NCBI GenBank assembly: GCA_902631785.1 | Contig: CACOZT010000001.1 | Location: 258,741-322,740, forward strand | Length of the DNA stretch: 64,000 nt | Reading direction: 5' to 3' | Origin: an uncultured SAR86 cluster bacterium | Lineage (GTDB): Bacteria > Pseudomonadota > Gammaproteobacteria > Magnimaribacterales > D2472 | Part shown: in pieces, positions 9,864 through 19,317 of the stretch | How the letters are laid out: every line of letters begins with the position of its first letter | How positions within the stretch are numbered: position 1 is the first letter of the stretch | Notes under the pieces: generated by a model | Databases searched by the model: none | What the model saw: only the letters and a program-made list of their open reading frames with translations | What the model was told of the DNA's origin: nothing | Translations under genes and position numbers: made by a program

Positions 9864-11103
9864 GGAGTTTCTTTTTGACCTCTACTAGTTTCAATCTTTG
9901 GGTATGCGGTATACCATTTTTAAACTTTGGATATGCTTCTCCTTGAATTAAAGGTTGAAGATATTTAATAGCTTTTGCAGTAACATTAAAACCATCCTTT
10001 GTTATATATGAATTAGGTAATTTTTTTTCGACATTTGCAATTTTTGATAGTGAAGCCGGCATGATTTTCCAAGAATACTTTTTATTCTTTAACCTAACAA
10101 TAATTGGCATCACACCATTCATACCCTTAACAGCATATTTCACTGCATGAATTCCAACAGCCTCGGCATGATGCAAATCAGTTTTAGACGCAATATGTCG
10201 AGCACTTCTCTGTAAATAATCAGAAACAGCCCAATGATTCTTTAATTTAAGTTTTTTTGAAATTAATCCAGCTAAATAAGGAGCTACTCCTCCAAGCTGA
10301 GAATGACCAAAAGCATCTTTTGTATTTGATTCGGCTAAAAATTGACCTTTACTGTTTTTAACTCCTTCTGAGGCGACTATCACACAATATCCATTATGTT
10401 GAACAACTTCCTTTACCTTATTTAGAAATTTCTTTTGATTAAAATTAATTTCTGGCAATAAAATTATGTGAGGCGCATCTTTTTTGTCAGTCCTTGCTAA
10501 GGCAGATGATGCAGCCATCCAACCAGCATGTCGTCCCATGACTTCTAAAATAAATACTTTTGTTGAGGTTTCAGACATGGATGCTACATCCAGCGATGCT
10601 TCCATTGTTGAAGTTGCTATATACTTTGCCGCAGATCCAAAACCGGGACAGCAATCTGTCAATGCCAGATCATTGTCAACAGTTTTCGGTATAGCAATAC
10701 AATTTATCGGATATCCAAGCTCCTTACTAATTTGAGAAACTTTGTAAGCGGTATCAGCAGAGTCATTACCACCATTGTAAAAAAAATAACCTATATTATG
10801 AGCTTTAAAAACTTCTACTAGTCTTATGTATTCTTTTTTGTTTTCTTCAAAGCTTTTCAATTTAAATCTGCAAGATCCAAAAGCTCCTCCGGGTGTTGAT
10901 TTTAGAGAATGAATTGCAGAAATGCTCTCTTTTGATGTATCAATTAGCTCTTCTTTAAGTGCACCGAGAATTCCATTTTTACCAGCGTAGACCTTACCAA
11001 TTTTTGATTTATATTTTTTTGATTCAAGAATTACAGACGCAGCTGTAGCATTTATAACCGAGGTTACTCCTCCAGACTGAGCATAAAATGCATTTTTTTT
11101 CAT
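9847..11103 (-). CDS. 6-phosphofructokinase, probably pyrophosphate-dependent
   Basis: A 418-aa glycolytic enzyme that phosphorylates fructose 6-phosphate, or reverses this when PPi is the donor. The phosphate-donor loop reads GGNDS (111-115). An Asp in the fourth position, in place of the Gly of ATP enzymes (GGDGS), is the mark of PPi-PFK. The catalytic loop PKTVDND (139-145) also fits the PPi type rather than the ATP form (PGTIDND). FILEVMGRHAGWMAA binds the sugar phosphate. The size matches the 400-420 aa PPi-PFK of methanotrophs and relatives rather than the 320-aa PfkA. It is monocistronic, facing DUF2244. The PPi preference is inferred from residues. Confidence 0.88.
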   Translation of the reverse strand: MKKNAFYAQSGGVTSVINATAASVILESKKYKSKIGKVYAGKNGILGALKEELIDTSKESISAIHSLKSTPGGAFGSCRFKLKSFEENKKEYIRLVEVFKAHNIGYFFYNGGNDSADTAYKVSQISKELGYPINCIAIPKTVDNDLALTDCCPGFGSAAKYIATSTMEASLDVASMSETSTKVFILEVMGRHAGWMAASSALARTDKKDAPHIILLPEINFNQKKFLNKVKEVVQHNGYCVIVASEGVKNSKGQFLAESNTKDAFGHSQLGGVAPYLAGLISKKLKLKNHWAVSDYLQRSARHIASKTDLHHAEAVGIHAVKYAVKGMNGVMPIIVRLKNKKYSWKIMPASLSKIANVEKKLPNSYITKDGFNVTAKAIKYLQPLIQGEAYPKFKNGIPHTQRLKLVEVKKKLPNWKI

Positions 11104-11155
11104 TATTTCCCCGCTTTAGCTTTGAATAAAATCCAAGTGTCGTATTATAACTAAT

Positions 11156-12451
11156 ATGAGAATACATATCCTAGGCATTTGTGGAACCTTCATGGCCGGT
11201 CTTGCACAAATTCTAAAGGAATCTGGGCATGATGTATCTGGAGCTGACGCTCAGTTTTACTCGCCAATGTCAGATTACATAAAAAAAATTGGTATAAAAA
11301 CAATAGAGGGCTACGAAAAAAAATCTCTTCCAGAGGCTGATTTGTATGTAATTGGCAATGCTTTATCGAGAGGAAATGAGTGTGTTGAAGAAATTTTAGA
11401 TCAAAATCTACCATATGTTTCTGGACCTGAAATGCTTGGTAAACAATTAAAAGGAAGAAATGTTTTTGCTATTTCTGGAACTCATGGTAAGACAACTACC
11501 TCATATATGTTAGCGCATATATTTTTAGATCAAGGTATTGAAATTGGATATCTCGTTGGTGGAATTTCTGAAAATTTTGAAAATTCAGCATGTTTAGGAA
11601 AAGATTCTATTTTTGTTATTGAAGCAGATGAATATGATTCTGCTTTCTTCGATAAGCGCTCCAAATTCATTCACTATTCACCTTCAAATCTTATTATTAA
11701 TAATATTGAATTTGATCATGCAGATATATTTGATGATATCGAAGATATCAAAAAACAATTTCATCATTTAATAAAGATTATTAAACCTTCCGGCAATATT
11801 ATTTATTTAAATGACGATCTTAATACCACAGAAGTAATTGATAGGGGTGTTTGGTGCAATAAGATCGGCATAAATTCAGGCAACACAAAGATAAACTTTA
11901 AATCAAAAGAGCTAATTATTGATAATGAAACATTTTCATTAGCCGACTTACCCTTAATAGGAGAACATAACTTTAATAATTATGTATGTTCTATATTAGC
12001 AGCAAAACTTGAAAATATTTCAGTAACAGAATCAATAAATTCACTGAAAAAATTCAAAGGTGTCAAAAGGAGAATGGACTTTATTACAGAAATTCGAGGA
12101 GTCAGAATATATGACGATTTTGCTCATCACCCCACTGCAATAAAATTATCATGTGATGCAATTAGAAATAAATATCCAGGTAAAAAGATTCTGGGTCTTG
12201 TTGAGTTAGCCTCAAATACAATGTCCTCAGGATTCCACAAAGAAAATTTGATTAACTCTATGGATTTATTGGATGAATTTCTACTCCTTGATGTAAATAA
12301 AAATTACAAAATTAATAATTCATTTGATTCTGAAAAAAACCTTATTAAGAATATCAAAGAAATCATTTCAGAGTATGATATTATTTTGATAATGACTAAT
12401 AAGGACAGTCAAAAGTTTATAAATCCAATAATTAAGATCATTGAAAAATAA
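11156..12451 (+). CDS. mpl: UDP-MurNAc tripeptide ligase (murein peptide recycling)
   Basis: A 431-aa Mur ligase that joins recycled L-Ala-D-Glu-meso-DAP to UDP-N-acetylmuramate. The opening MRIHILGICGTFMAGLA is specific for Mpl rather than MurC. The ATP loop GTHGKTTT is at 108-115. EADEYDSAFFDKRSKF and the C-terminal FAHHPTA are further ligase motifs. It implies that cell-wall peptides are taken back up. A TTGAAT/TATAAC pair at 11122-11127 and 11146-11151 is a weak promoter lying very close to the start codon. The LON-domain gene overlaps its 3' end by 11 nt. Confidence 0.95.
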   Translation: MRIHILGICGTFMAGLAQILKESGHDVSGADAQFYSPMSDYIKKIGIKTIEGYEKKSLPEADLYVIGNALSRGNECVEEILDQNLPYVSGPEMLGKQLKGRNVFAISGTHGKTTTSYMLAHIFLDQGIEIGYLVGGISENFENSACLGKDSIFVIEADEYDSAFFDKRSKFIHYSPSNLIINNIEFDHADIFDDIEDIKKQFHHLIKIIKPSGNIIYLNDDLNTTEVIDRGVWCNKIGINSGNTKINFKSKELIIDNETFSLADLPLIGEHNFNNYVCSILAAKLENISVTESINSLKKFKGVKRRMDFITEIRGVRIYDDFAHHPTAIKLSCDAIRNKYPGKKILGLVELASNTMSSGFHKENLINSMDLLDEFLLLDVNKNYKINNSFDSEKNLIKNIKEIISEYDIILIMTNKDSQKFINPIIKIIEK

Positions 12452-13031
12452 TAATTTACCTGTTTTCCCATTAGGTTTAGTTGCCTTACCAGGAACTATT
12501 CAAAACCTGCAAATTTTTGAACCAAGGTATGTAAGTATGGTTAAAGATTGCATGAAAAATAATCATGGCTTTGTGATAGTTTTTCAAAAACCTAGTGAAA
12601 AAATCGATGAATTTGAAATATCGAAAAAAGGATCATATGTTGAAATTATTGATTTCAACAATCTTCCAAATGGTCTGCTTGGCATCTCTGTCAAATCTAT
12701 AAATAAAGTTTTAATTAGTGATTTAGTTCAACTGGAAGATGGTCTTCATATAGCAAAGGTTAATCCTTTAATTGATCCTGAGGTTGATGATCAAGCTTTG
12801 CTTGCGGAATTTCCTGAAATTAGCAACATTTTGAATCAACTAGTTAAGCATCCAGGAGTAGTAGATATGCCAATTGAAGTGGATTTTAATTCTGCTGACT
12901 CTGTTGCGTATCATCTTGCTGGGTTGATACCAATTCCATGGACACACAAACAAAGTCTTTTGGAAGCATTCGATGCTTCACAAAGATTTGCAATCCTTTC
13001 AAAGTATATTGAAGAAATTTCCTCAAGTTGA
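12441..13031 (+). CDS. LON peptidase substrate-binding domain protein
   Basis: A 196-aa protein made only of the Lon N-terminal (LAN) domain. It has no ATPase and no Ser-Lys protease, so it is not a protease itself. LPVFPLGLVALPGTIQNLQI and FEPRYVSMVKDCM are the domain hallmarks. Such stand-alone proteins (YcgG/PUA-like) are widespread and their role is not firmly known; chaperone-like or regulatory binding of proteins has been suggested. The start is TTG inside the mpl 3' end, so translational coupling with mpl is likely. Confidence 0.85.
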   Translation: MKNNNLPVFPLGLVALPGTIQNLQIFEPRYVSMVKDCMKNNHGFVIVFQKPSEKIDEFEISKKGSYVEIIDFNNLPNGLLGISVKSINKVLISDLVQLEDGLHIAKVNPLIDPEVDDQALLAEFPEISNILNQLVKHPGVVDMPIEVDFNSADSVAYHLAGLIPIPWTHKQSLLEAFDASQRFAILSKYIEEISSS

Positions 13032-13037
13032 TAAAGA

Positions 13038-13460
13038 TTAAACCTTAAGTGGGTCTTGATTAGATTTTTTTCTCAACCAATTTATAGTTTTGAGCACACT
13101 CGGAATCGCTATAAATTTCCTCTCAATAGAGTATTTACCTGGATAATTACTCATCATTAGTCCAATAAATATTGTAAATAGGCCCTGTCCCGGTAGGACT
13201 AACATAAGAATTCCACCAATAATTAAAACGTAGCCAATTAAATTTTTTATTATCATTGAAACCAACCAAGTAATTGGAAATTGAGATTTAAATTTTGAAG
13301 ATTTTTTATCAATAAAATAATCACTTGGTATGAGCGCTACTAACCATTTTATACTCAACAAGCTAAAAATAAATATTGCAAAAGATATAATTCCAAGCCA
13401 AAAAATATATGACTTGTAATATACAAACTGTTGACTTAGTTGTTCAAAAATAAATTCCAA
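13038..13460 (-). CDS. PGPGW-type small membrane protein
   Basis: A 140-aa protein with two or three transmembrane helices (about 19-44 and 72-102). The second carries LPGQGLFTIFIGLMMSNYPG, which matches the core of the PGPGW family, where Leu-Pro-Gly-x-Gly sits between two membrane segments. A basic C-terminal segment (KTINWLRKKSNQD) follows. No function is known for the family. It is alone on the minus strand, converging on the LON-domain gene with a 6-bp gap. Confidence 0.7.
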   Translation of the reverse strand: MEFIFEQLSQQFVYYKSYIFWLGIISFAIFIFSLLSIKWLVALIPSDYFIDKKSSKFKSQFPITWLVSMIIKNLIGYVLIIGGILMLVLPGQGLFTIFIGLMMSNYPGKYSIERKFIAIPSVLKTINWLRKKSNQDPLKV

Positions 13461-13551
13461 AAAATTACTTACCCTTTTTAATGAATTTGATTTAGTATAT
13501 CAATAAGAACATTTACAGAGAAAATCATTAGACCCAAAATTTTATTTAATC

Positions 13552-13899
13552 TTGTCTAAAAAAACACTTTCAGAGGTATGTAACCTTAGCTTAATTGACA
13601 GTAAGGCTGAAGACTTACTTGTCTTAGACGTAGAAAATATCTCATCATTTGCAGATAAAATTATAGTTGCGACGGCAACCTCAAATCGACATGCGCTTTC
13701 AGTTTCAGAGAAGCTTGTAGATTGCCTAAAAGAAAATAAATTTAATATTCTCGGAGTTGAAGGAGAAATAGATTCAGGTTGGATTTTGGTAGATTGCGGA
13801 GATATTGTTATTAATATAATGAGGAAAGAGCAGCGAGAATTTTACGATCTAGAAGGACTTTGGGGAGAAAACACTTTAATAACCCAAAAAAATAAATGA
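13552..13899 (+). CDS. rsfS: Ribosomal silencing factor RsfS
   Basis: A 115-aa RsfS/Iojap protein. It binds ribosomal protein uL14 and blocks joining of the subunits, which silences translation in starvation. IDSKAEDLLVLDVENIS, ADKIIVATATSNRH and GWILVDCGDIVINIM are the conserved segments. The start is TTG without an obvious Shine-Dalgarno sequence; it is chosen because the family N-terminus begins here. It heads a tightly packed run, overlapping rlmH by 4 nt. In E. coli nadD precedes it; nadD is not in this window. Confidence 0.92.
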   Translation: MSKKTLSEVCNLSLIDSKAEDLLVLDVENISSFADKIIVATATSNRHALSVSEKLVDCLKENKFNILGVEGEIDSGWILVDCGDIVINIMRKEQREFYDLEGLWGENTLITQKNK

Positions 13900-14360
13900 T
13901 CATTAGGATCATCAGCATTGGAAACAAACTTAATTCATGGGAATTAGATAGTATTAACTATTACTTAAAACAACTACCAAAAAATCTGAAAATTGATTTT
14001 ATTAATCTAAAGAGTCAGCAAAATCCAAATTATTCAGAGTCAGAAGTAATTAGTAAAGAATCGAAATTAATTATGTCAAAAATTCCTAAGGATGACTTTG
14101 TAGTTGCTTTTGATATTAATGGTGATCAGATGAGCAGCAAAAAATTTAGTGATCTAATATTTGATTGTTTCAAAACTAGTAAAGTATTAACTTTTATCAT
14201 AGGTGGTTCATTTGGATTGTCATCAGAAATAAAAGATAATTCTAATTGGGTATTGTCTGCATCCTTGTTCACATTTCCCCACAGATTGTTTAGATTAATA
14301 TTAATAGAACAAATATATAGAGCACATACTATTAAAAATAATATGCCATACCATAAATGA
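13896..14360 (+). CDS. rlmH: 23S rRNA pseudouridine-1915 N3-methyltransferase
   Basis: A 154-aa SPOUT methyltransferase that modifies pseudouridine 1915 in helix 69 of 23S rRNA on assembled 70S ribosomes. The trefoil knot shows FIIGGSFGLS, and the C-terminus RAHTIKNNMPYHK is the nearly invariant tail that forms the active site. The length is standard. It overlaps rsfS and mrdA by ATGA-type junctions. RluD, which makes the pseudouridine substrate, is encoded at 40647. Confidence 0.96.
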   Translation: MIIRIISIGNKLNSWELDSINYYLKQLPKNLKIDFINLKSQQNPNYSESEVISKESKLIMSKIPKDDFVVAFDINGDQMSSKKFSDLIFDCFKTSKVLTFIIGGSFGLSSEIKDNSNWVLSASLFTFPHRLFRLILIEQIYRAHTIKNNMPYHK

Positions 14361-16195
14361 TAGATATAAACGAAAGATATTCAGAAAAAAGAAACTTCTT
14401 TAAAAGGCTTCTTTTTGTTTATATTTTTTTTGGCATTCTCTTTCTATATTTAATTTATAAGACATTTTCTCTTCAAGTTTCAAGCTTTACGGATTATGAG
14501 TTAGCTTCTCTTGAAAATAAAACTAGAGAGTTTTTAGTTCAACCAAGAAGAGGAATCATTTATGACAGAAATGGCAAGATTATTGTAAATAATAAGCCAA
14601 GCTATAATTTGATCCTTAATCCTGAAAGAGTTGATGACATCAATAAATTGATATCTGAAATTAATAAATTCATTAATTTGTCTGATGCTGAAATTAAAAA
14701 CATTAATGATAGTTTTCCAAATAAGAAAAAACTTAACAGAGAAGTTGTAGTAAAAAGAAACTTAACTCAAGAGGAAATTGCGAGATTCGAAGTAAGAAAT
14801 TATAAATTTCCTAATGTTCAAATCGCAGAAAGATATACAAGAGAGAACCTTTATCCTTACCTTTTTTCTCATTCGATCGGATACGTTGGCAATCTTGATG
14901 AAGATGAGCTTAGAGAGATTTTATTGTCACAGGGTCTTAAATCTAGTGAGACAATCTTTACTTATTCAGGTGGATTTTTGAATGGAAAAACTGGAGTTGA
15001 ATATATTTATGATAAGAAATTGAGAGGTTCATTTGGTAAAAAAATATATGAGGTTGACGCATCTGGAAGATTATTAGAAGAAAAACAGTTGATACCAGCT
15101 ATAGATGGAGAAAATATTATTACCTCTCTTGATCTTCCAAGTCAAAAAGTAGCTTATGATAAGCTGAATTTTAGAAGAGGTGCTGTAGTTGCTGTGGATA
15201 TTAACAATGGTGCAATTGTAACTTACGTAAGTTCTCCATCATTTTCTGTAAATAAAATTGCCAATGGACTCTCACAGAAGGAATTCAATGAGCTAATAAA
15301 TGATGATAATAAACCTTTTTTTGATAGAGCTGCTCAAGGAAGATATTCACCAGCATCTACAATTAAACCTGCTATTGCTCTATTTGGAATTGAGGAAGAT
15401 ATTTTAGATTGGGATTTTACGATTCAAGATCCTGGCTTTTTTGTATTACCTGAAGATGGAAGAATATATAGGGGTTGGAAAAAAGGTGGTCATGGTGAAA
15501 TAAATCTCAAGGATGCAATTATAGAAAGTTCAAATACATTCTTTTTTTCACTTGCCTATAAAACAGAAATAGAGGAGCTAAGAGACCATTTATCAAATTT
15601 TGGATTTGGTACAAATGTCTGTATTGATTGCTTTATGCCAGACGATGGATTGCTCCCAAGTCCAAGATGGAAAATGAATACTCATAATTTTGGATGGTTC
15701 AAGGGCGATACTGTAAATATGGGTGTTGGACAGGGTTATATAAATGCGACGCCACTTCAACTGGCCTATTATTCAGCTTTTTTAGCAACAAAAGGTAACT
15801 TAAATAAATTTTCTTTTGTTCAAGATAAAGACATCGATAAGAATATTTTTAATTCAAATAATATTAATGATACTGATTGGGATAATATTCATGAAAGCAT
15901 GATAGGTGTAATAGAAAGCCCAAAAGGAACTGCAGGAAGACTAAAAAATCTAAAGGATTACGTTATAGCAGCAAAATCAGGAACAGTTGAATTAGTTAGT
16001 ACAGAAACTAAAGAAGACTACCAAATAATTCGTGAAGTTGAGGGCAAAAGAGACCATGCAATAATAATCGCCTTTGCTCCAATGCCAAATCCTAAATATG
16101 CAGTTAGCGTTGTAATTGAAAATGGCGAAAGTGGTGGTTCAGTTGCTGGACCAGTTGCAGTTGCAGTCTTAAATAGCCTTATTGAAAATGATTAA
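14357..16195 (+). CDS. mrdA: Penicillin-binding protein 2 (elongasome transpeptidase)
   Basis: A 612-aa class B penicillin-binding protein that crosslinks side-wall peptidoglycan together with RodA. One N-terminal anchor helix lies at about 18-37. The dimerisation domain begins with RRGIIYDRNG. The transpeptidase domain has STIK (334-337, nucleophile S334), SSN in ESSNTFFFS and KSGT in AAKSGTVEL. The length is close to the E. coli protein (633). It is translationally coupled to rlmH and rodA. The extended linker after GRYSPA follows the family. Confidence 0.96.
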   Translation: MIDINERYSEKRNFFKRLLFVYIFFGILFLYLIYKTFSLQVSSFTDYELASLENKTREFLVQPRRGIIYDRNGKIIVNNKPSYNLILNPERVDDINKLISEINKFINLSDAEIKNINDSFPNKKKLNREVVVKRNLTQEEIARFEVRNYKFPNVQIAERYTRENLYPYLFSHSIGYVGNLDEDELREILLSQGLKSSETIFTYSGGFLNGKTGVEYIYDKKLRGSFGKKIYEVDASGRLLEEKQLIPAIDGENIITSLDLPSQKVAYDKLNFRRGAVVAVDINNGAIVTYVSSPSFSVNKIANGLSQKEFNELINDDNKPFFDRAAQGRYSPASTIKPAIALFGIEEDILDWDFTIQDPGFFVLPEDGRIYRGWKKGGHGEINLKDAIIESSNTFFFSLAYKTEIEELRDHLSNFGFGTNVCIDCFMPDDGLLPSPRWKMNTHNFGWFKGDTVNMGVGQGYINATPLQLAYYSAFLATKGNLNKFSFVQDKDIDKNIFNSNNINDTDWDNIHESMIGVIESPKGTAGRLKNLKDYVIAAKSGTVELVSTETKEDYQIIREVEGKRDHAIIIAFAPMPNPKYAVSVVIENGESGGSVAGPVAVAVLNSLIEND

Positions 16196-17288
16196 TATAA
16201 GAAATCTTCTGAGAGATAAGATTTATATTGATCAGTATTTATTTATTTCTATTACATTACTTTCAGTTATGGGGCTTATTTTTTTGTACAGCGCCTCTCA
16301 GGGGAATATTGAGACAGTAATTAAACAGTCTTTCTTCGTCATTTTTGGTTTATTTTTAATGTTTATTGTTAGTCAACCAGATCCAGATTTTTATAAAAAT
16401 AATGCAGTAATATTTATAATTTTTTCGTTAATACTTGTTTTATTAACTCTATTCTTTGGTAAGGAAGTTAATGGAGCAAAAAGATGGCTTGATTTAGGAG
16501 TCTTTACATTACAAACGTCAGAGATAATTAAGGTTGCTTTACCGGTATTTCTGGCTGCATATTTATATGACAAACCGCTACCAATAAATTTATTCAATAC
16601 TTTTACTACACTGGTGCTAATTCTTTTGATAGCAAATTTAGTCAGAATTCAGCCAGATTTAGGAACAAGTTTAGTAATTTTGATAGCAGGCTTATATATT
16701 TTATTTTTAGCTGGTTTAAGTTGGAGATTTATTGGAATTTCAACCGGATTTTTTATTTTATCTCTGCCATTTATTTGGAATAATTTTTTAGAGCCATTCC
16801 AAAGACAAAGAATTTTAACTTTATTTGACCCTAATGCAGATCCATTTGGATCAGGCTGGAATATTACTCAATCTAAGATAGCCATTGGTTCAGGCGGAAT
16901 TCAAGGAAAAGGATATCAAATGGGATCTCAAGCCCATTTAGATTTTTTACCAGAAACTGAAACAGATTTTATTTTTTCAGTTATTGCTGAAGAATTTGGT
17001 TTTATCGGAGTATGCGTTCTTTTATCAGTTTTTTTATTTATTTTACTTAGATGTTTATTTTTAGCTTTTAATGCAAGAGATAGATTTTGTAGGCTTACCA
17101 TAGGAGGGCTTAGTCTACTATTTTTGTCGACAGTATTTATAAATCTATCAATGGTGGTTGGAATTATTCCGGTTGTAGGTATGCCACTTCCATTTATAAG
17201 CAAAGGAGGCTCATCTTTGTTATCATTTTACATAGCATTTGGAATAATTATCTCTATGGCAACACATAAAAAATTAATGCAAAAATGA
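16188..17288 (+). CDS. rodA: RodA SEDS peptidoglycan glycosyltransferase
   Basis: A polytopic membrane protein (366 aa from the ATG at 16188; a TTG lies two codons upstream). It polymerises glycan strands from lipid II during cell elongation. Signature parts are VNGAKRWLDLGVFTLQTSEIIK, RIQPDLGTSLVIL (with the Asp thought to be catalytic), GSGWNITQSKIAIGSGG and the final GMPLPFISKGGSS. About ten membrane helices are visible. It overlaps the end of mrdA by 8 nt and mltB by 4 nt, and acts with PBP2 and MreBCD (not in the window). Confidence 0.95.
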   Translation: MINIRNLLRDKIYIDQYLFISITLLSVMGLIFLYSASQGNIETVIKQSFFVIFGLFLMFIVSQPDPDFYKNNAVIFIIFSLILVLLTLFFGKEVNGAKRWLDLGVFTLQTSEIIKVALPVFLAAYLYDKPLPINLFNTFTTLVLILLIANLVRIQPDLGTSLVILIAGLYILFLAGLSWRFIGISTGFFILSLPFIWNNFLEPFQRQRILTLFDPNADPFGSGWNITQSKIAIGSGGIQGKGYQMGSQAHLDFLPETETDFIFSVIAEEFGFIGVCVLLSVFLFILLRCLFLAFNARDRFCRLTIGGLSLLFLSTVFINLSMVVGIIPVVGMPLPFISKGGSSLLSFYIAFGIIISMATHKKLMQK

Positions 17289-18172
17289 AAAAATTTTTAT
17301 TTCTTGTTCTCGCGCTAGCAAATATCAGTTTTGCAGATTATTTTGATCATCCAGAATCTAAGCAGATTATCAATGAGTTAGTTGAAGTTCATGGATTCGA
17401 TAAACAATATGTTGAAACTGTTCTGAAGGATGCAAAAAAACAACAAAAGATTATCGATTCTATTTCTAAACCTGCAGAGTTTACATGGACATGGGAAAGA
17501 TATAAAAAGTTGTTTATTGAAGAAAAAAGAATTAGAAATGGAAAAAAATTTATTAAAAATAATTTAAATACTTTGCTGAGAGCAGAAAATGAGTTCGGTG
17601 TTCCTAAGGAAATCATTACTTCAATTCTTGGTATTGAAACAAGATATGGAAAAATTTTAGGAAATTATAGGGTAATTGATAGCTTAACTACTTTAGGTTT
17701 TGATTATCCAAGAAGGTCTGAATTTTTCAGCGATGAACTAATAAAATTTTTTCTATTAACAAGAGAAAATAATTTAGATATTTTTTCTGTTAAAGGTTCT
17801 TACGCCGGTGCTATGGGCTATGGACAATTTATATCTTCTAGTTATCGTGCCTACGCGATTGATTTTGATGGTGATGACAGCATTGATTTATTCAACTCTG
17901 TTGATGATGCAATTGGAAGTATCGCTAATTATTTGAAAGTTCATGGATGGAAAAAAAATGGAAAAATTGTTACAGAATCCCCGCTAAATAATGTAAGAGA
18001 AATTTATAAACCGCATGATTCGCTTTCAAAATTCATTCCTTTGAGTTTTAATGAAGATGGTAAAGACAATTATTTCATTGGAGACGACAACTTTGTTGCA
18101 ATAACCAAATATAATAGAAGCCACTTTTATGCAATGGCAGTATATTATCTAGCTGAAGAGTTTAAAAAATGA
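17285..18172 (+). CDS. mltB: Lytic murein transglycosylase B
   Basis: A 295-aa periplasmic enzyme that cleaves the MurNAc-GlcNAc bond with formation of 1,6-anhydroMurNAc. A signal peptide covers residues 1-17 (ISFA); no lipobox Cys is seen, unlike E. coli MltB, so it is probably soluble (Slt35/MltB-like). The catalytic Glu is E118 in ILGIETRYGK. SYAGAMGYGQFISSSYRAYA and the Ca-binding-like DFDGDDSIDLF are family motifs. It occupies the place that rlpA holds in the E. coli cluster. Its products could feed Mpl-based recycling. Confidence 0.94.
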   Translation: MKKFLFLVLALANISFADYFDHPESKQIINELVEVHGFDKQYVETVLKDAKKQQKIIDSISKPAEFTWTWERYKKLFIEEKRIRNGKKFIKNNLNTLLRAENEFGVPKEIITSILGIETRYGKILGNYRVIDSLTTLGFDYPRRSEFFSDELIKFFLLTRENNLDIFSVKGSYAGAMGYGQFISSSYRAYAIDFDGDDSIDLFNSVDDAIGSIANYLKVHGWKKNGKIVTESPLNNVREIYKPHDSLSKFIPLSFNEDGKDNYFIGDDNFVAITKYNRSHFYAMAVYYLAEEFKK

Positions 18173-19317
18173 AACGTATTTTATTATTAATATTATTTGT
18201 ACCAAATCTTCTTATTGGGCAGAGTTTTGTTCCCAATGCTCCCGATTTAAATTTAAAAAGTTATATGTTAATAGAACCAGTAACTAATACAATTATCGCT
18301 GAGTCAAATTCAAGTGGTCTAATTGAGCCAGCAAGCATGACTAAAGTAATGACAGCTTATGTTGTTGCTGACCAGATTAAGAATGATTTAATAAGTCTCG
18401 ATGATAGTGTTCTAGTAAGTGAAAAAGCATGGAGAATGGGCGGATCAAAAATGTTTATCGAAGTCGGAAAGAGAGTAAGCATACTTGATTTATTAAAAGG
18501 CATAATTATTCAATCAGGAAATGATGCGTCAGTGGCAATTGCTGAATATGTTGGCGGGACAGAAGCTGGATTCGTTGATCTAATGAACTCCTATGCTGGA
18601 GCTTTGGGGATGACTGATACTACCTTTATAAACTCAACGGGCTTACCAAACGAAGGACACTTAACATCAGCTAGGGATTTGGCAACTCTTACATCTAACT
18701 TTATGTCAAATTTCCCAGACATATATGCTCTTTTTAAAGAGAAAGAGTTTGAATATGGAGGTATTACAGGCAATAAATACAACAGAAATAAATTACTTTG
18801 GAGAGATGAGAGCTCTGATGGAGTAAAGACTGGACATACATCTACAGCTGGATATTGTCTTATCGGGTCTGCAAAAAGAGGCAGCATGCGCTTAATAACA
18901 GTTGTTGCTGGAAGTGATACTGCTAATAATAGTTTCTCTGATACTCAAAGGCTCCTTGAATATGGGTTTAGATTTTATGCAACACAAAAGTATTTTGATG
19001 CAAACAAAGAATATACGACTGCAAAAGTTTGGGGCGGTAAGACTGACAATATAAGCTTAGGTGTCGTTGAGGATATATCAATAACCTTACCACGAACAAG
19101 TTTTAAGAATGTTAAGGTAAACTTTAACGTTAAAAATAATGTTCAAGCTCCTATTAAAAGAGGCGAAAAGCTTGGAACACTTGACATTATTAGCAACGAT
19201 GAAATTGTATTAACCACTGATCTGCTTGCATTGAATGACGTAGATGCAAAAGGTTTTTTTGGGAGGATCTGGTCAAAATTTGTCCTTTGGATAATGAGTT
19301 TATTTGGGTTGGCTTAG
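18169..19317 (+). CDS. dacA: D-alanyl-D-alanine carboxypeptidase (PBP5/6 type)
   Basis: A 382-aa low-molecular-mass penicillin-binding protein that trims the terminal D-Ala from pentapeptides. There is a signal peptide (1-17). The SxxK motif is SMTK (56-59), SGN is in IIQSGNDASVA and KTG is in DGVKTGHTSTAGY. The C-terminal beta-domain ends in a short amphipathic membrane anchor (FGRIWSKFVLWIMSLFGLA), as in PBP5. The D-amino-acid aminotransferase gene starts right after its stop, which suits a D-Ala metabolic pairing. Confidence 0.95.
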   Translation: MKRILLLILFVPNLLIGQSFVPNAPDLNLKSYMLIEPVTNTIIAESNSSGLIEPASMTKVMTAYVVADQIKNDLISLDDSVLVSEKAWRMGGSKMFIEVGKRVSILDLLKGIIIQSGNDASVAIAEYVGGTEAGFVDLMNSYAGALGMTDTTFINSTGLPNEGHLTSARDLATLTSNFMSNFPDIYALFKEKEFEYGGITGNKYNRNKLLWRDESSDGVKTGHTSTAGYCLIGSAKRGSMRLITVVAGSDTANNSFSDTQRLLEYGFRFYATQKYFDANKEYTTAKVWGGKTDNISLGVVEDISITLPRTSFKNVKVNFNVKNNVQAPIKRGEKLGTLDIISNDEIVLTTDLLALNDVDAKGFFGRIWSKFVLWIMSLFGLA

